A stretch of 64,000 nt of DNA from Theobroma cacao (GCF_000208745.1 NC_030851.1:9864490-9928489); one strand, 5' to 3'; positions 36,813 to 49,931 are shown, counted from the first letter of the stretch. Made by a program: numbers and translations. The notes: a model not told the origin generated them from the letters alone.

Positions 36813-39800
36813 TCAGATTCGACTGGTGTCCCTTCCAAATATGTACCGTCTAAACCAGTCAGACACCACCAGCATCCTAGTGCGCCAGCTGACTAGCTTG
36901 CTGCGAGTAGAAACAACCATCAGGATTTGATAATGAACTAATAACAACCAAAGCTGAAATGAGATTTACCTTGCATAGACTGAATACCAAAGCCACTGGG
37001 TGCTATGACCAATCGAAACCCAGTCTCCCGGCAGTTGAGCTGCAGTTTGTTCTCCTCCTAGTGGAGCAAATTGCCCAAAATGTTTATACCTGAAATTGGT
37101 CAACATAAGTTTAATCATATTTTTTCGTTTCAGCAATTTCTGGTTTTTGACCCCTAAAGCTTTGCACTTCAACTTCCAAACTGGAGGGGCACAAGTAGCC
37201 GGAAGTTGAAGCTTGAAAGGTTTTTAGATGTTCAATGCCTATCAACAAGATAATTTCAGGCTGTACCTGAAGGGATGAAAACGGTGTTGGCCTGATGTTC
37301 GAAACCTGCGAGGACCTTCAGGATACATTTCGCACTTCTCCATACGATTGAAACATTTCGCGAGGTACTCACCTTGTTGAGCAGCGACCTAGATTGTATT
37401 CAAAAACCTTAACGTTTAAAACTGTATGATGGAACCAAATTCTCCCGAAAAATGAAAATGAACGTCCAACTTACCTGAGCTGTTGCAGGAAGATTTTTCA
37501 TCTGAGTATCCACTTCTGAGAGAGCTTTCTCAAATTTTTCAATGTCAATTTCTCCTTCATATTTGTCGAGTAAAGCAACCATGTTTTTCACTTTGCTCTT
37601 CTTCAAATAAAGCTCCACTTGAGGGTACCTCTCTGTGATGTCACCTATAACTTCTCTGAATTCTTGTTTATTCAAATGACCAGCATCATTCGTTTTTGCC
37701 TGGCCAAAAATGGCCGATATATCCTCCTAGTAAATTGTCAACAACAAGCAACATAATAGAACTTAATAGCAGATCTCTCTATAATAACGCACGAATAATG
37801 CATCCCATCAACAAAAGGTTTTCATCGTTAAATAATTATACTACTAAAATTCATGCTCAAGTTGAGGTTAAAGGCCTGAAGCGAGACCAAGTCTACATGC
37901 TAAGTTAACAATGAAATTGAAACACAAGATATCGAGCAAGCAAAACAAACTAAAAAGTGGCAAACTAGTCATGCTGACATAAATTTACCATGACTTTGCG
38001 TTGATTGATGGTAGCACAATCACCCAGAGCATATACATTATCACATCCTTCGACTCTCAGCCATTCATCTGTTGCTAAAACACGCCTGCTACCCTGTGGT
38101 CACAACATTAAAAAACATTAAAACCATCTTCAAAAGAAGAAGAAGAAATGGCCTGATCAATGGTTAAGATCTGTTCAAAGAAAATAAAAGTTTTGTACTA
38201 TTTAAACCTGTCCAATTTGCTTCATGAAGTCCAATATGACAGGACGAGGTGCAATACCAGTTGACCAGACAACCAATCCATATGGGAGAGTACTACATTG
38301 GCCAGTTGCTCTATCTTTACTGGAAACATCCTTTTCCGACACTTTTGTGACCATTGACCCTGTCTTCAAATCGATACCGTCTCTTTGGAACTTTGTTTCA
38401 GCAAATTGAGTAATCCTCTTGTCATACCTGGGAATTGAAATGAGAGGAGATGTTATGACTCACCAGAGCCAAGTTCCAGAAGGCTAACTGTTAATACTTG
38501 AATTCATAAAGTAGAAAACAGGAGTAATTGGAAAGAACAAAAACTAAAAATTACAATGATTATAATTATTAGAAAAAACAAGATGCTTTTTGGAAAAGCT
38601 CTCTAGATATCTTACATGTTTAAGATATGATCGCCTGCTTCAAGAAGTGTAATTTTTGCAAGGTTACTGACTGAAGGATATAATTTAGATATATCCTGAA
38701 CTACAATGTCATGAAGCTCTGCAGCAAACTCAACACCAACTGGACCACCGCCAACGACAACAAAATGCAAGATCCTCTTCCTCTCTTCATGACTCACACT
38801 AGGAAGACTTGCCCTTTCAAAACAATCAATCACTGTGTTGCGGACCTTCTGAGCATCTTCCACTTCCTACATGACAAAAGAATTCAATCTTTGTTAGGAT
38901 AGTTTTAGAACAGCTTCCAATTAAGCTGTAAACCAGAATTCTGACAAATATTTTCTCGATCCGTATAAAAAAAAAAAAAGCAAGGGCTTAACCTTCATTA
39001 AGCAGAGAAATTTTGTAAATAAAAACATTTACATATATTGTACTACCTTGAGAAAATGTGCATATTCTGAAACACCTGGGGTATTAAATGTATTTACTTG
39101 AGCTCCCACAGCTATGATTAAGATGTCATAATCCACGGTGAATTCTTCTTTGCCTCCTAAATTGGTGGCTTGAGCAGACTTGCAATGAAGTATCTTCTTG
39201 CTTGCGTCGATCTTAAGACATTCAGCTTCCTTGAAGTCAATTTGGTAACCTCTCTGCCATGAGATATAAAAAGAAAAGCAATTACCATGAGCCATTCAGT
39301 ACGCTAACAATACTGTAGTGGAAAAAACAGAAACCAATTCTATCTCAATATAATTTTTATGTATACCTTCTTGACAATGTTGCGAATAGGCTCAACAACG
39401 CTGCGTGCTTCTACTGTTCCGCTAGTCACACTCGGTAACAAAGGAGTAAATGCAAAATAATTGCGGGGTGACACGACTTGAACTTCATAGGAATCACTTT
39501 TCAAATTTTTCAAAAAACTGGTGGCAGCCCAACCAGTGCCGAGCACCACCACCTTCTTCTTCTTGTTACATTCAGGTTTCTGACCACCATCATTCGACAC
39601 TCTTTGGAATGGCCTGTCATCACTGAAGGCCAGTAGACTACCACCACTGCGGTCGAATACAAGTCAAAACCAATACGTAGTAAAGAATATACATTCATCA
39701 TATGTATAGTAATAATTTCTTGTGAATACACAAAAATAATATATACTACAAAAGAAAGAAAATTTCAAGCATTTGTCATAAAGAATAATTATAAAAGAAC

Positions 39801-40143
39801 AAACAAGAATGCAATATTACTGGAAACGAATAGCAAAGCAGAACATTAACGTATACTAAGGCAAAGCAACAGAAGAAGAGCTTCCTTTATCAACTTTGAA
39901 GGGAGGCTGTGTGTCTTGTTTATAACATCGGAATCTCAGTATATTACTATTAAAGAGAAATTCACCAAAGCATAACCATGCAACAACTCAAAACAACTGG
40001 AAAGCAACAAAAAACACAAAAGAAGAATGCTAAATGCAAAATCACTTGATATACCCGACGGTAGAGACAACAAGAAGCTTAGACAATGAAGGGTATGTCT
40101 GAAAAACCCTCGAGACCTTCGCGTAGAACGTGTAGCCTCGCAT
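36813..40143 (-). CDS. NDB: External alternative NADH dehydrogenase, NDB2/3/4-like
   Basis: A type II NAD(P)H:ubiquinone oxidoreductase of the outer face of the inner mitochondrial membrane. It passes electrons to ubiquinone without pumping protons. The ten exons (high to low) are 40143-40055, 39646-39367, 39253-39047, 38866-38616, 38427-38208, 38093-37989, 37726-37475, 37388-37267, 37089-36970 and 36900-36813, giving 577 residues. There is a short hydrophobic N-terminal anchor region ('YPSLSKLLVVSTVG'). The FAD Rossmann motif is 'VVVLGTGWAATSFLK', and the second, NAD(P)H motif is 'HFVVVGGGPVGVEFAAEL', ending at Glu268, which favours NADH. The EF-hand loop at 395-406 (KTNDAGHLNKQE) lacks Asp at positions 1 and 3, so calcium binding is doubtful. 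The C-terminus is SRI, a possible peroxisomal signal. A CACGTG box lies about 240 bases upstream. Its paralogue lies 10.5 kb to the right in the same orientation. Confidence 0.93.
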
Positions 40144-40381
40144 TCTGTTGTTACTGCAAAGCAACCCTACCTTTCTCTTTCTTTTCAAAGAAGCAAGAGA
40201 GTGAAGATTTATACAGGGAGAAATTTGGAGAATCTGTTCATGAAAATGGAAAGTGTATCAGTTTCTTCTGCCTTACGTAGGGAAAAATTTAAACAGTAGC
40301 GAGGGTTGAGGAATAACTGCCACGTAAATAATTTTAAGCGAATTTTTTTCCCATAGACTTTTTAAAACCAAGAGAATAAAA

Positions 40382-40387
40382 CACGTG
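40382..40387. promoter_or_regulatory. G-box/ABRE upstream of the NDB gene at 36.8-40.1 kb
   Basis: CACGTG within ACACGTGT lies about 240 bases before the ATG at 40143 (minus strand). ACACGTG is the core of ABA-response elements bound by bZIP factors. The paralogous gene has a similar box about 200 bases before its ATG. Confidence 0.4.
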
Positions 40388-40499
40388 TCTTTTGCTCAGA
40401 GACAAAGATCTCCTTCTCATTAGGAGTTTTGACACATCTGTAATGGCTTAACCACTTATGAACGAATTTATAGGCAGGCCCTCTGATCGAGCTTGGACG

Positions 40500-41655
40500 G
40501 TCATGATTTATCTTGACGTTTTTTTTTTTCCTTCTTAAGCCATAAACTATGGCCTATAATCTTGGGATTTAAAGAAATTTTCATTATTTATAACTTATAT
40601 GGAAAACCTATTTCAAGTGTTGTAACAAATTTGTGGTATTTTTCAAAGAATCTTAACAACTCATAGGAATTTCATCTAACTAAAGTTTTACCCTTTTTCT
40701 TTTCCTTATTTTGGTTTATTAAGCTTTAATTCGTCTTAATTGAGTCAATATTTTTATAATATGTCGAATGTGGTTACCGTGAAAGATTTTTATAGCCTTT
40801 AGTTGTGGATGACTCTAAGGGCCAGGGGAGTGACCTTTATCAATGAGGTTTAAATTGATTCTTCCTTTTGTACATTAAGTTATGACTTTTTGACCTTGTA
40901 ACTTAATCGGGTTCCTATTGATTTCATTTTTGCTATGATAAAAAGGGGAAAAGTTATTAAATTTGTAAAAATTTTAATAGTCAAAAGACTTGTTCAATTT
41001 TTGTACTCTTCAATTTTATTCAATTTAGTCTCTGTATTCAAAATCGAAGTAATTTAATCTCTTGATTTTGAAAATTACATTAATTTAGTCTCTTTCCCTA
41101 ACATCATCCAATTTTATTATTAAAAGATAATGTTAGCAATGACATCATCACTAATGTGTCATATTTTGATGATGTGACATTTGAGATGGTGATGTGGCAT
41201 GTCACATGGCATTGAGTGATGAGGTGACAATGCTACTAGGCACTATACAATGACATAACAGTACTGACGTGGCACTGACATGTTGACATGTTAATGTCAC
41301 ATGGCAGATTAAAAAAATTTTCAAAAAAAAAAATTCTACTACGTCATAAGGACTAAATTGAACAAAATTGAGATATTAAGGAACTAAATTAAAAAAATAT
41401 TTAAAAATTACAAATCTTTAAGTAGATTATTTATATACTTATTAATAAGCTAAATATTGAAGTGTAAAATATTTATGATTTTAAAAAATATATAAATATT
41501 TTCTTACTTGATTATTCGATTCTAAAATATGTAAATTAATTTATCTTTTTTACAAAAATTAAGTTTGAATTCTCCTTCNTTCTATAAAAAAAAATGAAAA
41601 AATTTCATACGTAAAGTCAAATTTAGATAAATAACTGGCATTATGTTAAATAAAA
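40500..41655. other. Intergenic region left of the transposon nest
   Basis: No genes. It contains a 'tttagtc/gactaaa' element (40980-41400) and one unresolved base (N at 41579), close to where the decayed Copia copy begins. Confidence 0.5.
40980..41400. repeat. Inverted-repeat element, 'tttagtc/gactaaa' family
   Basis: The left end has 'caatttagtctctgtattc' and 'aatttagtctctttccc', and the right end has 'aaggactaaattgaac' and 'ggaactaaatta'. The centre has 'gatgtggcatgtcacatgg' and 'actgacgtggcactgac'. The layout is the same as at 57220-57540. Confidence 0.55.
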
Positions 41656-44520
41656 TAATATAAAATGAGTTATCATAAATTCTCCCTACATAATTGTTTT
41701 ATGGTCAAGAATCATATATTTTTCATCTAAGAATTTTTAGATGTGTGGTATATGTCCTGATTGCTCCACCATAATGCACAAAAATGGATTTTCATAGGAG
41801 GTTAGGAATATATATTGTATATGAATCTCCATCTATAATTAAATATCTAAAACCATTAACTGGATATTTATTCACGGTAAGGTTTGTCAATTGTCATTTT
41901 AATAAAACAGTTTTTTCAACAGTATGGGGAGAAAATAAGCAGTTGGAAAAAGAAATTTCTTAGAATGCATTTTCATTATCTAGTCTTGATCATCACACAA
42001 ATCAACGTGAACTTGAAATTCAAAAGATGATTCATTTACAAAATATAGCAAATCAGTTGCTAGACGTATCTACTAATTTAAAGAGAATAACTAAATCTCA
42101 TATACTAGCTGCAAAAACTCCTATAAGAATTAATGTCCTTGTAAGACAATGCATGTCAAAAGCGTGGGAAACCAATCGGTTCTAAAGATAAAATCCTTGA
42201 AAAAGATAGAAGCAAATATACAAGATGATTAGAAAGAGGAAACAAAAATTTTAGAAGAGATCTCTAACATAATTGATATAATTTTAAAAGAAATTTAAGT
42301 ATTTGAAATCGTTGAAAATGAAGAGCTTTCAATAAATTATGTCATAACTGAGAAAAGATGGAATTGGGATGAAATAGACGTTGACGATATTTTTGTATAT
42401 AATGTAGCACTCAATATTATGAAATAAAAGAAGGATCTTGAACCTACATCTGTTGAAAAATTTAGACATAGAAATGATTGGCCAATATGAAAAGACATAA
42501 TCAAATTAGAATTGAATTCACTTGTCAAACGTGAAGTTTTTGTGACTTGTAGTTCATACACCAAATGTTGTAAAACTAATGAGATATAAATGGGTATTTA
42601 TGCTAAATAAAATGAGAAAAATGAGATTATGAAATATAAAGCACAGCTTATCAACAAGGTTTTACTTAAAGTCTTGGTATTAATTATGAAGAGACATATT
42701 TTCTTTTGGTGGATACAATTACAATCTATATTTAATTAGTCTGGCAATACATGAGAATATTGAAATATATCTAATGAATGTGGCTACAACTTATTTATGT
42801 AGCTCATTTGATATATATATATATATATATATGAAAATCCCTGAAGGATTGCCTGAAGCACACAATTTTTAAAAAAATTATTTAAGCAAATTAAATAAAT
42901 ATGTATATGGATTAAAGCAATCCGAACGCATGTGGTATAATCGCCTTAGTGAATATTTATTGAAAGAAGGCTATAAAAATGATCCTTTATGCCCATGTGT
43001 TTTTTTAAAAAATAATTACGAATCTAAATTTATAATAATTGTTGTTTATGTTGATAACTTAAACATTATTTGAACTCTTGAAAAGTTATCAAAAACCGTG
43101 GATTACTTAAATAAAGAATTTGAAATGAAAAACTTTAGAAAAACAACGTTTTATTTGAGTCTTCAAATTAAATACTTGACAAATGAAATTTTTGTCTATT
43201 AATCAAATTATATAGCAAAAGCGCTAAAATGATTCTACATGGACAAAGCAATAGTTGTAAGGTCACTAGATGTGAAAATGACTTTTTTCGACCTCGTGAG
43301 AATGATGAAAAACTTATTGATCCATAATTATTATTTTTAAATGCAATCGGAGAACTAATATATCTTACTAGCAATACACGACCTGATATATCATTTGTTA
43401 TAAATTTATTAACAAGATATAGTACTTCTCCAACTCAATGACATGGAATGGAATTAAACATATAGTTCGATATTTTTTAGGAACAATGGATAAGGGCATA
43501 TATTACTCATATGTGTTCAAATCAAATTTAATTGGTTATGCCAATGTAGGTTATTTATCTGATCCACACAAAGATCGATCCCAAACAAGTTACTTATTCG
43601 CATATGGAGGTATTACTATTTCATGACGCTTCTATAAACAAACTATATTTGTTACTTTTTCTAACCATGTAGAAATTTTAATAATTCATGAGGCAAGTCG
43701 TGAATATGTCTAATTAAGATCTATAACTCAACATATTCGAGAAACGTGTGGATTGCCAACCAAGAAAGAAATTTCAACAAAGTTATATGACAATAATACC
43801 ACTTGCATAGCACAATTAAAGGAATGATATATGAAAAGCTATAGAACAAAACATATTTCATCAAAATTCTTCTTCACTCATGATCTTCAAGAAAAAGGTG
43901 ATATTAATGCTCAAGAAATTCGTTCAAGTGATAATTTAGCAAATTTATTCACCAAATCCTTTCCTACTACAACATTTGAAAAATTGGTACAAAAGATTAG
44001 AATACGTCATTTTAAATATATTAAATAATGCAATCATTAGGGGAATAAAATATGCGTTGTACTCTTTTCTTTCATAGGTTTTTCCCACTAAGTTTTTCTT
44101 AGTAAGGTTTTTAATGAGGTAGTATTTCAAAGGCGGATTCTTGAAAAAAATTATGTACTCTTTTCCTTCACTAGAATTTTTTTCCTAGTATAGTTTTAAC
44201 GAGGTATATTCTTAATACAATGGACATTTAAGGAGGAGTGTTATAAATATATGTGTGAATATCCATTATGTTATGATTCTAGAAGCTCAGACCAAATCAA
44301 ACAAAGCAACGGGCTAGACACAAAAAGCATAATATGATTTAAACTCTTTTATTTGATTATGTATATCTAGATTTGGATATATATTAACTTAGATTAAAAT
44401 TAAGATTTAAATTGAAACAAATAGTCTCCTTACTTTATTTGTAAATACATTCTTGAATAAGATCTTTTTACTTTATCTAAATACTTTCTCTTATAGTTAT
44501 TTTTTTAATTATATTTCATA
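41655..44520 (+). mobile_element. Decayed Copia-1 relative, 5'-truncated
   Basis: From about 41655 the sequence matches Copia-1 in reverse orientation from the middle of integrase onward, for example 'agttatcataaattctccc', then the RT region (42400-43300), then RNase H (43830-44025, 'KHISSKFFFTHDLQEKGDI'). Gag, protease and the 5' LTR are missing. The RT catalytic motif is YVDN instead of YVDD, and stops are frequent. A purine tract AAGGAGGAG (44230-44238) precedes the 3' LTR starting TGTTATAAAT at 44239 and ending near 44515. Confidence 0.8.
44239..44515 (+). repeat. 3' LTR of the decayed Copia-1 relative
   Basis: Shares with Copia-1 LTRs (in reverse) 'gaatatccatt', 'atatctagatttg', 'atttgtaaa', 'aataagatct' and 'taaatactttctct'. 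It has diverged strongly, and its right end is not sharp. Confidence 0.7.
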
Positions 44521-44539
44521 ATAAGAACGGGGGTTTCTG

Positions 44540-45321
44540 CTTCCGTTCTTATTTTTTCGGTATCTATATGGATGATCTTATTTTTACAAAAAATCAATTA
44601 AAGATGTTTAAGATTTTAAGAAAACTGTGATTCAAAGAGTTTGAGATGAATGACATGGGACTATGTCCTAATATTTGGGAGTCCAGGTAAATCAAATGGA
44701 AAAGGTGTTTTCATCTCACAAGAAGGATTTGCAAAAGAGATGCTTGAGAAGTTCAACACGTTCAATTGTAAGTCCATTAACACCACATAGAATTTGGAGC
44801 AAAACCGTTGGAGACAAAGAGAAGGCTGATTCAATCATGGAGAATCCTAACGAATTACAAATGATGGCAACAAAACCATTAGAGACAAAGAGAAAGTTGC
44901 TTCAATTAAGGAGAATCCTAACAAATTGCAAATGATGGCAATGAAAGGGTACTTTATTACATCAAAAGAACTCTTGGTCATGAGATTTTTAATTCATCCT
45001 CTAACAACTTCAGGTTGATGGGAATTTATGATAGTTGAAGGAACTCATTTACGAGACAAAGTATGTTGCAATCACCTTTTGCACATGCCATGCTATATGG
45101 TTGAGAAGATTGTTGAAGGAACTTCACTTGAAGCAAAGAAATGCTACGAAGATCATGATTCACAACAAGTTGGCTCAAGCTTTGAGATATATATATATAT
45201 AATGCATCGTTAAGAAAAGAGTAGGTGAAGTCCATGAATCAAGTTGTCCATATTTTGGCAAAGCCTCTATAACATTGGTAGAGTGGGTTGCATGGTGAAT
45301 CAAGTTAAACAATGGTCTAAT
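44540..45321 (+). pseudogene. Old Copia fragment (RT to RNase H)
   Basis: Encodes in broken frames a YMDDLIF reverse transcriptase motif (about 44565), then 'FEMNDMG', then RNase H-like sequence near 45055-45140. It differs from both other Copia elements here. Copia-2 inserted at its right side, at CTAAT 45317-45321, and its remainder may continue a short way beyond 50516. Confidence 0.65.
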
Positions 45322-45883
45322 TGTTGAAAGGTTATTCTCAATTTGAAAATCAAGTTGGGTGAAGAACTGGCGGAAGGCATTACTCTTGAAGGTTGAAGGA
45401 AGACCGTTGGAGCAAAAACGATGTCGTCTCTTGATTAAATAGGCTAGTGATATAAAATGTCAGGTTCTTGTGTCGTTTGTTCTTGGTTTTAAGTCTGGTG
45501 TATTCAAAACAGTATTGCTCTTGTCGTTTCAGTTTATTTCTTATTAGTTGGTCTTGTGTGCACCATTTAGGTGCCATTTTGATTGTCTTTTCTCAATGTC
45601 TGTTGTAAGGCCAACAACCATGTCTATTTTTTTTTCAAATTTATTGTTAAGCTGCTTCTTGTTTCTTATACAGCTCTTTCCTAGATCCGATTTAATCTCT
45701 AGAGACTAAAATCTAGGAAATGTTGTTATTATTAGAAGTATAAATACAAATTTGAAAAATGGATTCGTGTTATTGGATCAAAAATTATTTTTGGCTCTAA
45801 AATTTTCTCTAGTTCTTTCTCTGGTTCTCCAGTTTTGAATTTCTTTCCTTATTTTTCAAAAGCTTTAGTTCATCTTTCCTTCA
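45322..45883 (+). repeat. Copia-2 5' LTR
   Basis: 562 bases. It is about 19 bases longer than the 3' LTR, mainly from extra bases near 45365-45388. A TATA-like 'tataaata' occurs in its second half (45743-45748). Confidence 0.9.
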
Positions 45884-45935
45884 AATGGTATTAGAGCTGT
45901 AAATGATCTTAGAGGTCCAAGTTTAATCATTTACC

Positions 45936-48900
45936 ATGACTTCCGGTTTCAATTCATCTACTCCACCAAAGTTCACCAGAGAGAATTATTCTTTCTAGAG
46001 TGTGAAGATGGAGTCATATCTCAAAGCTTTCACTCTTTAGGAAGTTGTGGAAACTGACAATGAACCATACTCAAAGCTTTCACTTTTTGGGAAGTTGTGG
46101 AAACTGACGATGAACCAGTTCAAAGGACAGCTAATCCGACACTTGCTCAGATCAGGCAATTTAAGGAAGACAAAACAAAGAGGTATAAAGCTCTATATTA
46201 CCTACACTCAGCTTTATGTAATGAAATTTTTGCTCGGGTTGTGGAAAATAACAATAAACCATACTCAAATTTTTGCTTGGGTTATGCATTTAAAGACTTC
46301 TAAACAGGTTTGGGATTATTTAAAGGATGAATGTTTTTAGAAGTGAAAGAACTAGGCAGATTTAAGCATTCAATGTAACTCAAAAGTTTGAAATGCTTAG
46401 AATGGAGGATAATGAAAACATTAGAGACTTTTTTGGAAAAATGATGGGACTAGTGAACCAATTGAGGTTACTAGAGAGGGAAATTACTGAGGAAAGGTTA
46501 GTGAGTAAAATGTTAGTTAGTCTGCCTAAAAAATATGAATTTAAGGTGTCATCATTAAAAGAGTCCAGAGATCTTGCTCAGTTAACACTAAAAAATTAGT
46601 TAATGCATTAGAGGGTCTTGAACAGAGGAGAGCTTTTAGACAAAGAAGTGCATTTGATTTTGCCTTAGTAGCTAAGACTAAAACCTTGAATGAGAGTGGT
46701 AGAAGTGCAAAGGGTAGTTCAACTGATAAGAAAAACAAAGGAAAGAATCCTGGAGAGAATAGGCAAAGAGATTAAAAACAAAGGAGTTTCCACTATGTCA
46801 ACTTTGTAAAAAAAAATATCATACTGAGAAGTATTGTTGGTATAGACCAAATGTTAAATGTAGGGCTTGTAGTCAATAAGGACATGTTGAAAAGTATGTA
46901 AGAATCGTTCTAAAGTGAATGAAAAAGCTGTTGTAGTTGAACAAGTAGATGATGATACTGAAGAGGTCTTTTTTATGGCAACTAGTGGGGAAGATTCAAG
47001 CAAAACCAATATTTGGTTGTTGGACAGTGCTTGCTCACATCATTTGACTAGCAATAAGTCTCTTTTTACCACTTTTGACACAAGTTTTAAGTCAAAGGTG
47101 AAGATTGGAAATGAGAATTATCTGGATATACTTGGGGTAGGTATTGTCAATGTTGATACTACTTCAGGAAGCAAGTGTATAAGTAGTGTGCATTATATGT
47201 TCAGTGCTAATCACAATTTGTTTAGTGTGGGATAGTTGGCAAAAGAACGTTATACTTTATTATTTAGAGATGAAGTATGTACTGTAATTGACCCCAATGG
47301 AGATGAGTTGTGTACTATTACTATGAGAAACAATAGTTATCCTTTCAATTTAGCTAATACTGCTCATTTGGCCCTATACAATGAACTGGATATGTTAGAA
47401 ATGTGGCACAGGAGATTTGGTCATGTAAACTACAATTCTTTGTCACTTATGCCTTCAAAGAATCTAGTGGATAGCTTACCTAGAATCACTAAACCAGATA
47501 AGCTATGTCAAGCTTGTCAGTTTGGAAAGCAGACAAGGTAACCTTTTCTTAAACAGAGAAAATGGTAGGCTACCAGAAAACTTGAATTAGTTCACATTGA
47601 TTTAAGTGTTCCAATGAAAACCCCTTAACTTAGTGGTAGCAGGTTTTACATAATATTTATAGATGATTTTACAAAGTATTGCTGGATATACTTCTTAAAG
47701 CAGAAATCTAAGGCATTGAGTCATTTCAAGAAGTTTAAGGCTACATTTGAGAATTTTTTAGGTCAGAGTGTCAAGACTTTGAGAACTGATAATGGCAAGT
47801 AGTACACATCAACTGAGTTTGAGCAATATCTTGAATCTTTGAGAGTTCAGCATGAGCTAACTATTCCATATAGCCCTCAACAAAATGGTAAAGCTGAGAG
47901 AATGAACAGAACTCTAGTTGAGATGGGAAGATGCTTACTGTTTTAGATGAATATGCCAAGGGCATTTTGGGTAGAAGCTGTGAATACAGTAATTTACATT
48001 CTGAATAGAGTGTATACCAGAGTTCTGGATAGCAAAACTTCATATAAAAAGTGGTTTGATCATAAACCAAGTGTTTCTTACCTGAAAACCTTTGGTTATA
48101 TATATTATGCTAAGAGGACCAAGTTTGATCTTAAATCTGTTATAACAATGCTGGTTGGGTATAATGAGGTATCCAAAGGTTATTGGCTATATGATACTAA
48201 GTTGATGAAAGTATTTGTGAGCAAAGATGTGATGTTTGACGAGGGTCAAAGCTGGAATCGACCAAATGCAACTTCAGAAAAGATTGACTTTGTCACTACA
48301 ACTGATGATTTGATTTTGCAACATGACTCAGATAATGAATCTAATTTAGAGGATGAAAACAAAGCTGTGAGAGGTACAAGGAGTTTAGAAGACATTTATA
48401 GTAGAAGTAATGTTGCTTTAGTTGAACCTTCAAGCTTTAGGGAAGCACACTCAGAAGAACACTGGAAATCAACCATGGATGTTGAAATACAGATGATCAG
48501 GAAGAATGGGACATGGATTCTAGTAGACAGACCTGTTGACAAAAACATCATTGGAGTTAAATGGATTTACAAAACCAAACTGAATCTTGATGGTTCTGTA
48601 AACAAGTACAAGGCTCAACTGGTGGTTAAAGGCTTTGCTCAAGTTTATGGGGTTAAGTATATGGAGACCTTTACTCTAGTGGCCAGACATGACATAATAA
48701 GAATGCTTACTACTTTGTCATCAAATGAGGGATGAAGAATTTATCATCTTGATGTCAAATCAGCGTTTCTAAATGGCATTTCTTACTGAAGATATTTACA
48801 TTGAGCAACCTCAAAGTTATGTGCAGTAGGGGTTTGAGAAGAAGGTATGCATGCTTATAAAGGCTCTTTATGGCTTGAAGTAGGCTCTAAGGGCTTAGTA

Positions 48901-49931
48901 TACAAGAATTGATGATCATTTCAAGAATCAACGATTCCAGAGGAGAATAAATGAGTCAACACTGTATGTAAAGAGTGAAAATGGTACTATGGTACTCATT
49001 GTAGCACTTTATGTAGTTGATCTGTTAATTATTAGACCTGAAGGTCAACACCTGACTGAGTTTAAAAATCAAATGAAGAAGGTGTTTGAAATGACAGACT
49101 TGGGAGAAATGACTTATTTTCTTGGAATGGAAGTTATACAATTTGTTGGTAAGGTAGTTCTGCATTAGGGAAAATATGCTAAAGATTTGCTTAACAGGTT
49201 CAATATGAGTAGGTGCGAGGCTGTAAGCACTCCACTGTGTACAGGTGCAAAGTTTAGCAAAAATGATGGTGCTGACAAGGCTAATGGGCAGATATACAGA
49301 AGTATAATTGGCTCATTATTATATTTAGCTGCTATAAGACCTGATATAATATTTGCAACTTGTCTGTTGTCAAGATTCAAGCAAGATCCTTTAGAGATAC
49401 ACTTTGCAGCAGCTAAGAGAATTTTGAGGTATGTGAAAAGAACTTTAGATTATGGATTGATCTATAAGAAGCAAAAGAGTAGTCAACTGGTAGAGTTTTC
49501 AGACAGTGATTGGGCTGTTTCTTTGGATGATTCTAAAAGCATAAAAGGATTTTGTTTTTCATTTGGCAGTGCAGTGTTTGCCTGGAATTAAAAAAAACAG
49601 CAAGTGGTTGCTCAATCAACAGTTGAGGTTGAGTACATTACTTGTGCAGCTGCTGCTAACCATGCTCCATGGCTGAGGAAGTTACTGGTTGAGCTAGGAT
49701 TCAAGCAAGACAAGGGAACCTTGATCAATGTTGACAAATTTGTCAACAGTTGCAATTACAAAAAACCCTATTCAACATGGAAGGACTAAGCATATTCGTG
49801 TAAAGTATCATGCTTTAAAGGATGTTGTGAAAGAAGGTGAGATTGAGTTGCTGCATTGTTCAACCCTTGATCAACTTGCTGATATCTTCACTAAAAGCTT
49901 GGGAAAGGAGAGGTTTGAGTATTTGCGATAA
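45936..49931 (+). pseudogene. Copia-2 gag-pol remnant
   Basis: Gag at about 45936-46760 is disrupted by a 50-base tandem duplication (46020-46119). A double zinc-knuckle region lies at 46793-46910, containing a stop. The protease has an Asp-Ser-Ala triad at about 47022. The integrase His/Cys zinc region is at 47401-47530, with the core at 47590-47950 ('TLRTDNG'). RT runs from about 48420 to 49100 with the YxDD motif changed to YVVD (49010-49021). RNase H ends near 49931 with 'DQLADIFTKSLG'. Some pieces are long and clean (47947-48735), so the decay is moderate. Confidence 0.88.

Noticed and set aside
41579..41579. Ambiguous base N
   Set aside because: A single unresolved base in a poly-pyrimidine stretch; no biological meaning.
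47947..48735. 262-codon open frame that could be taken for a host gene
   Set aside because: Encodes integrase C-terminus and the start of RT within Copia-2.
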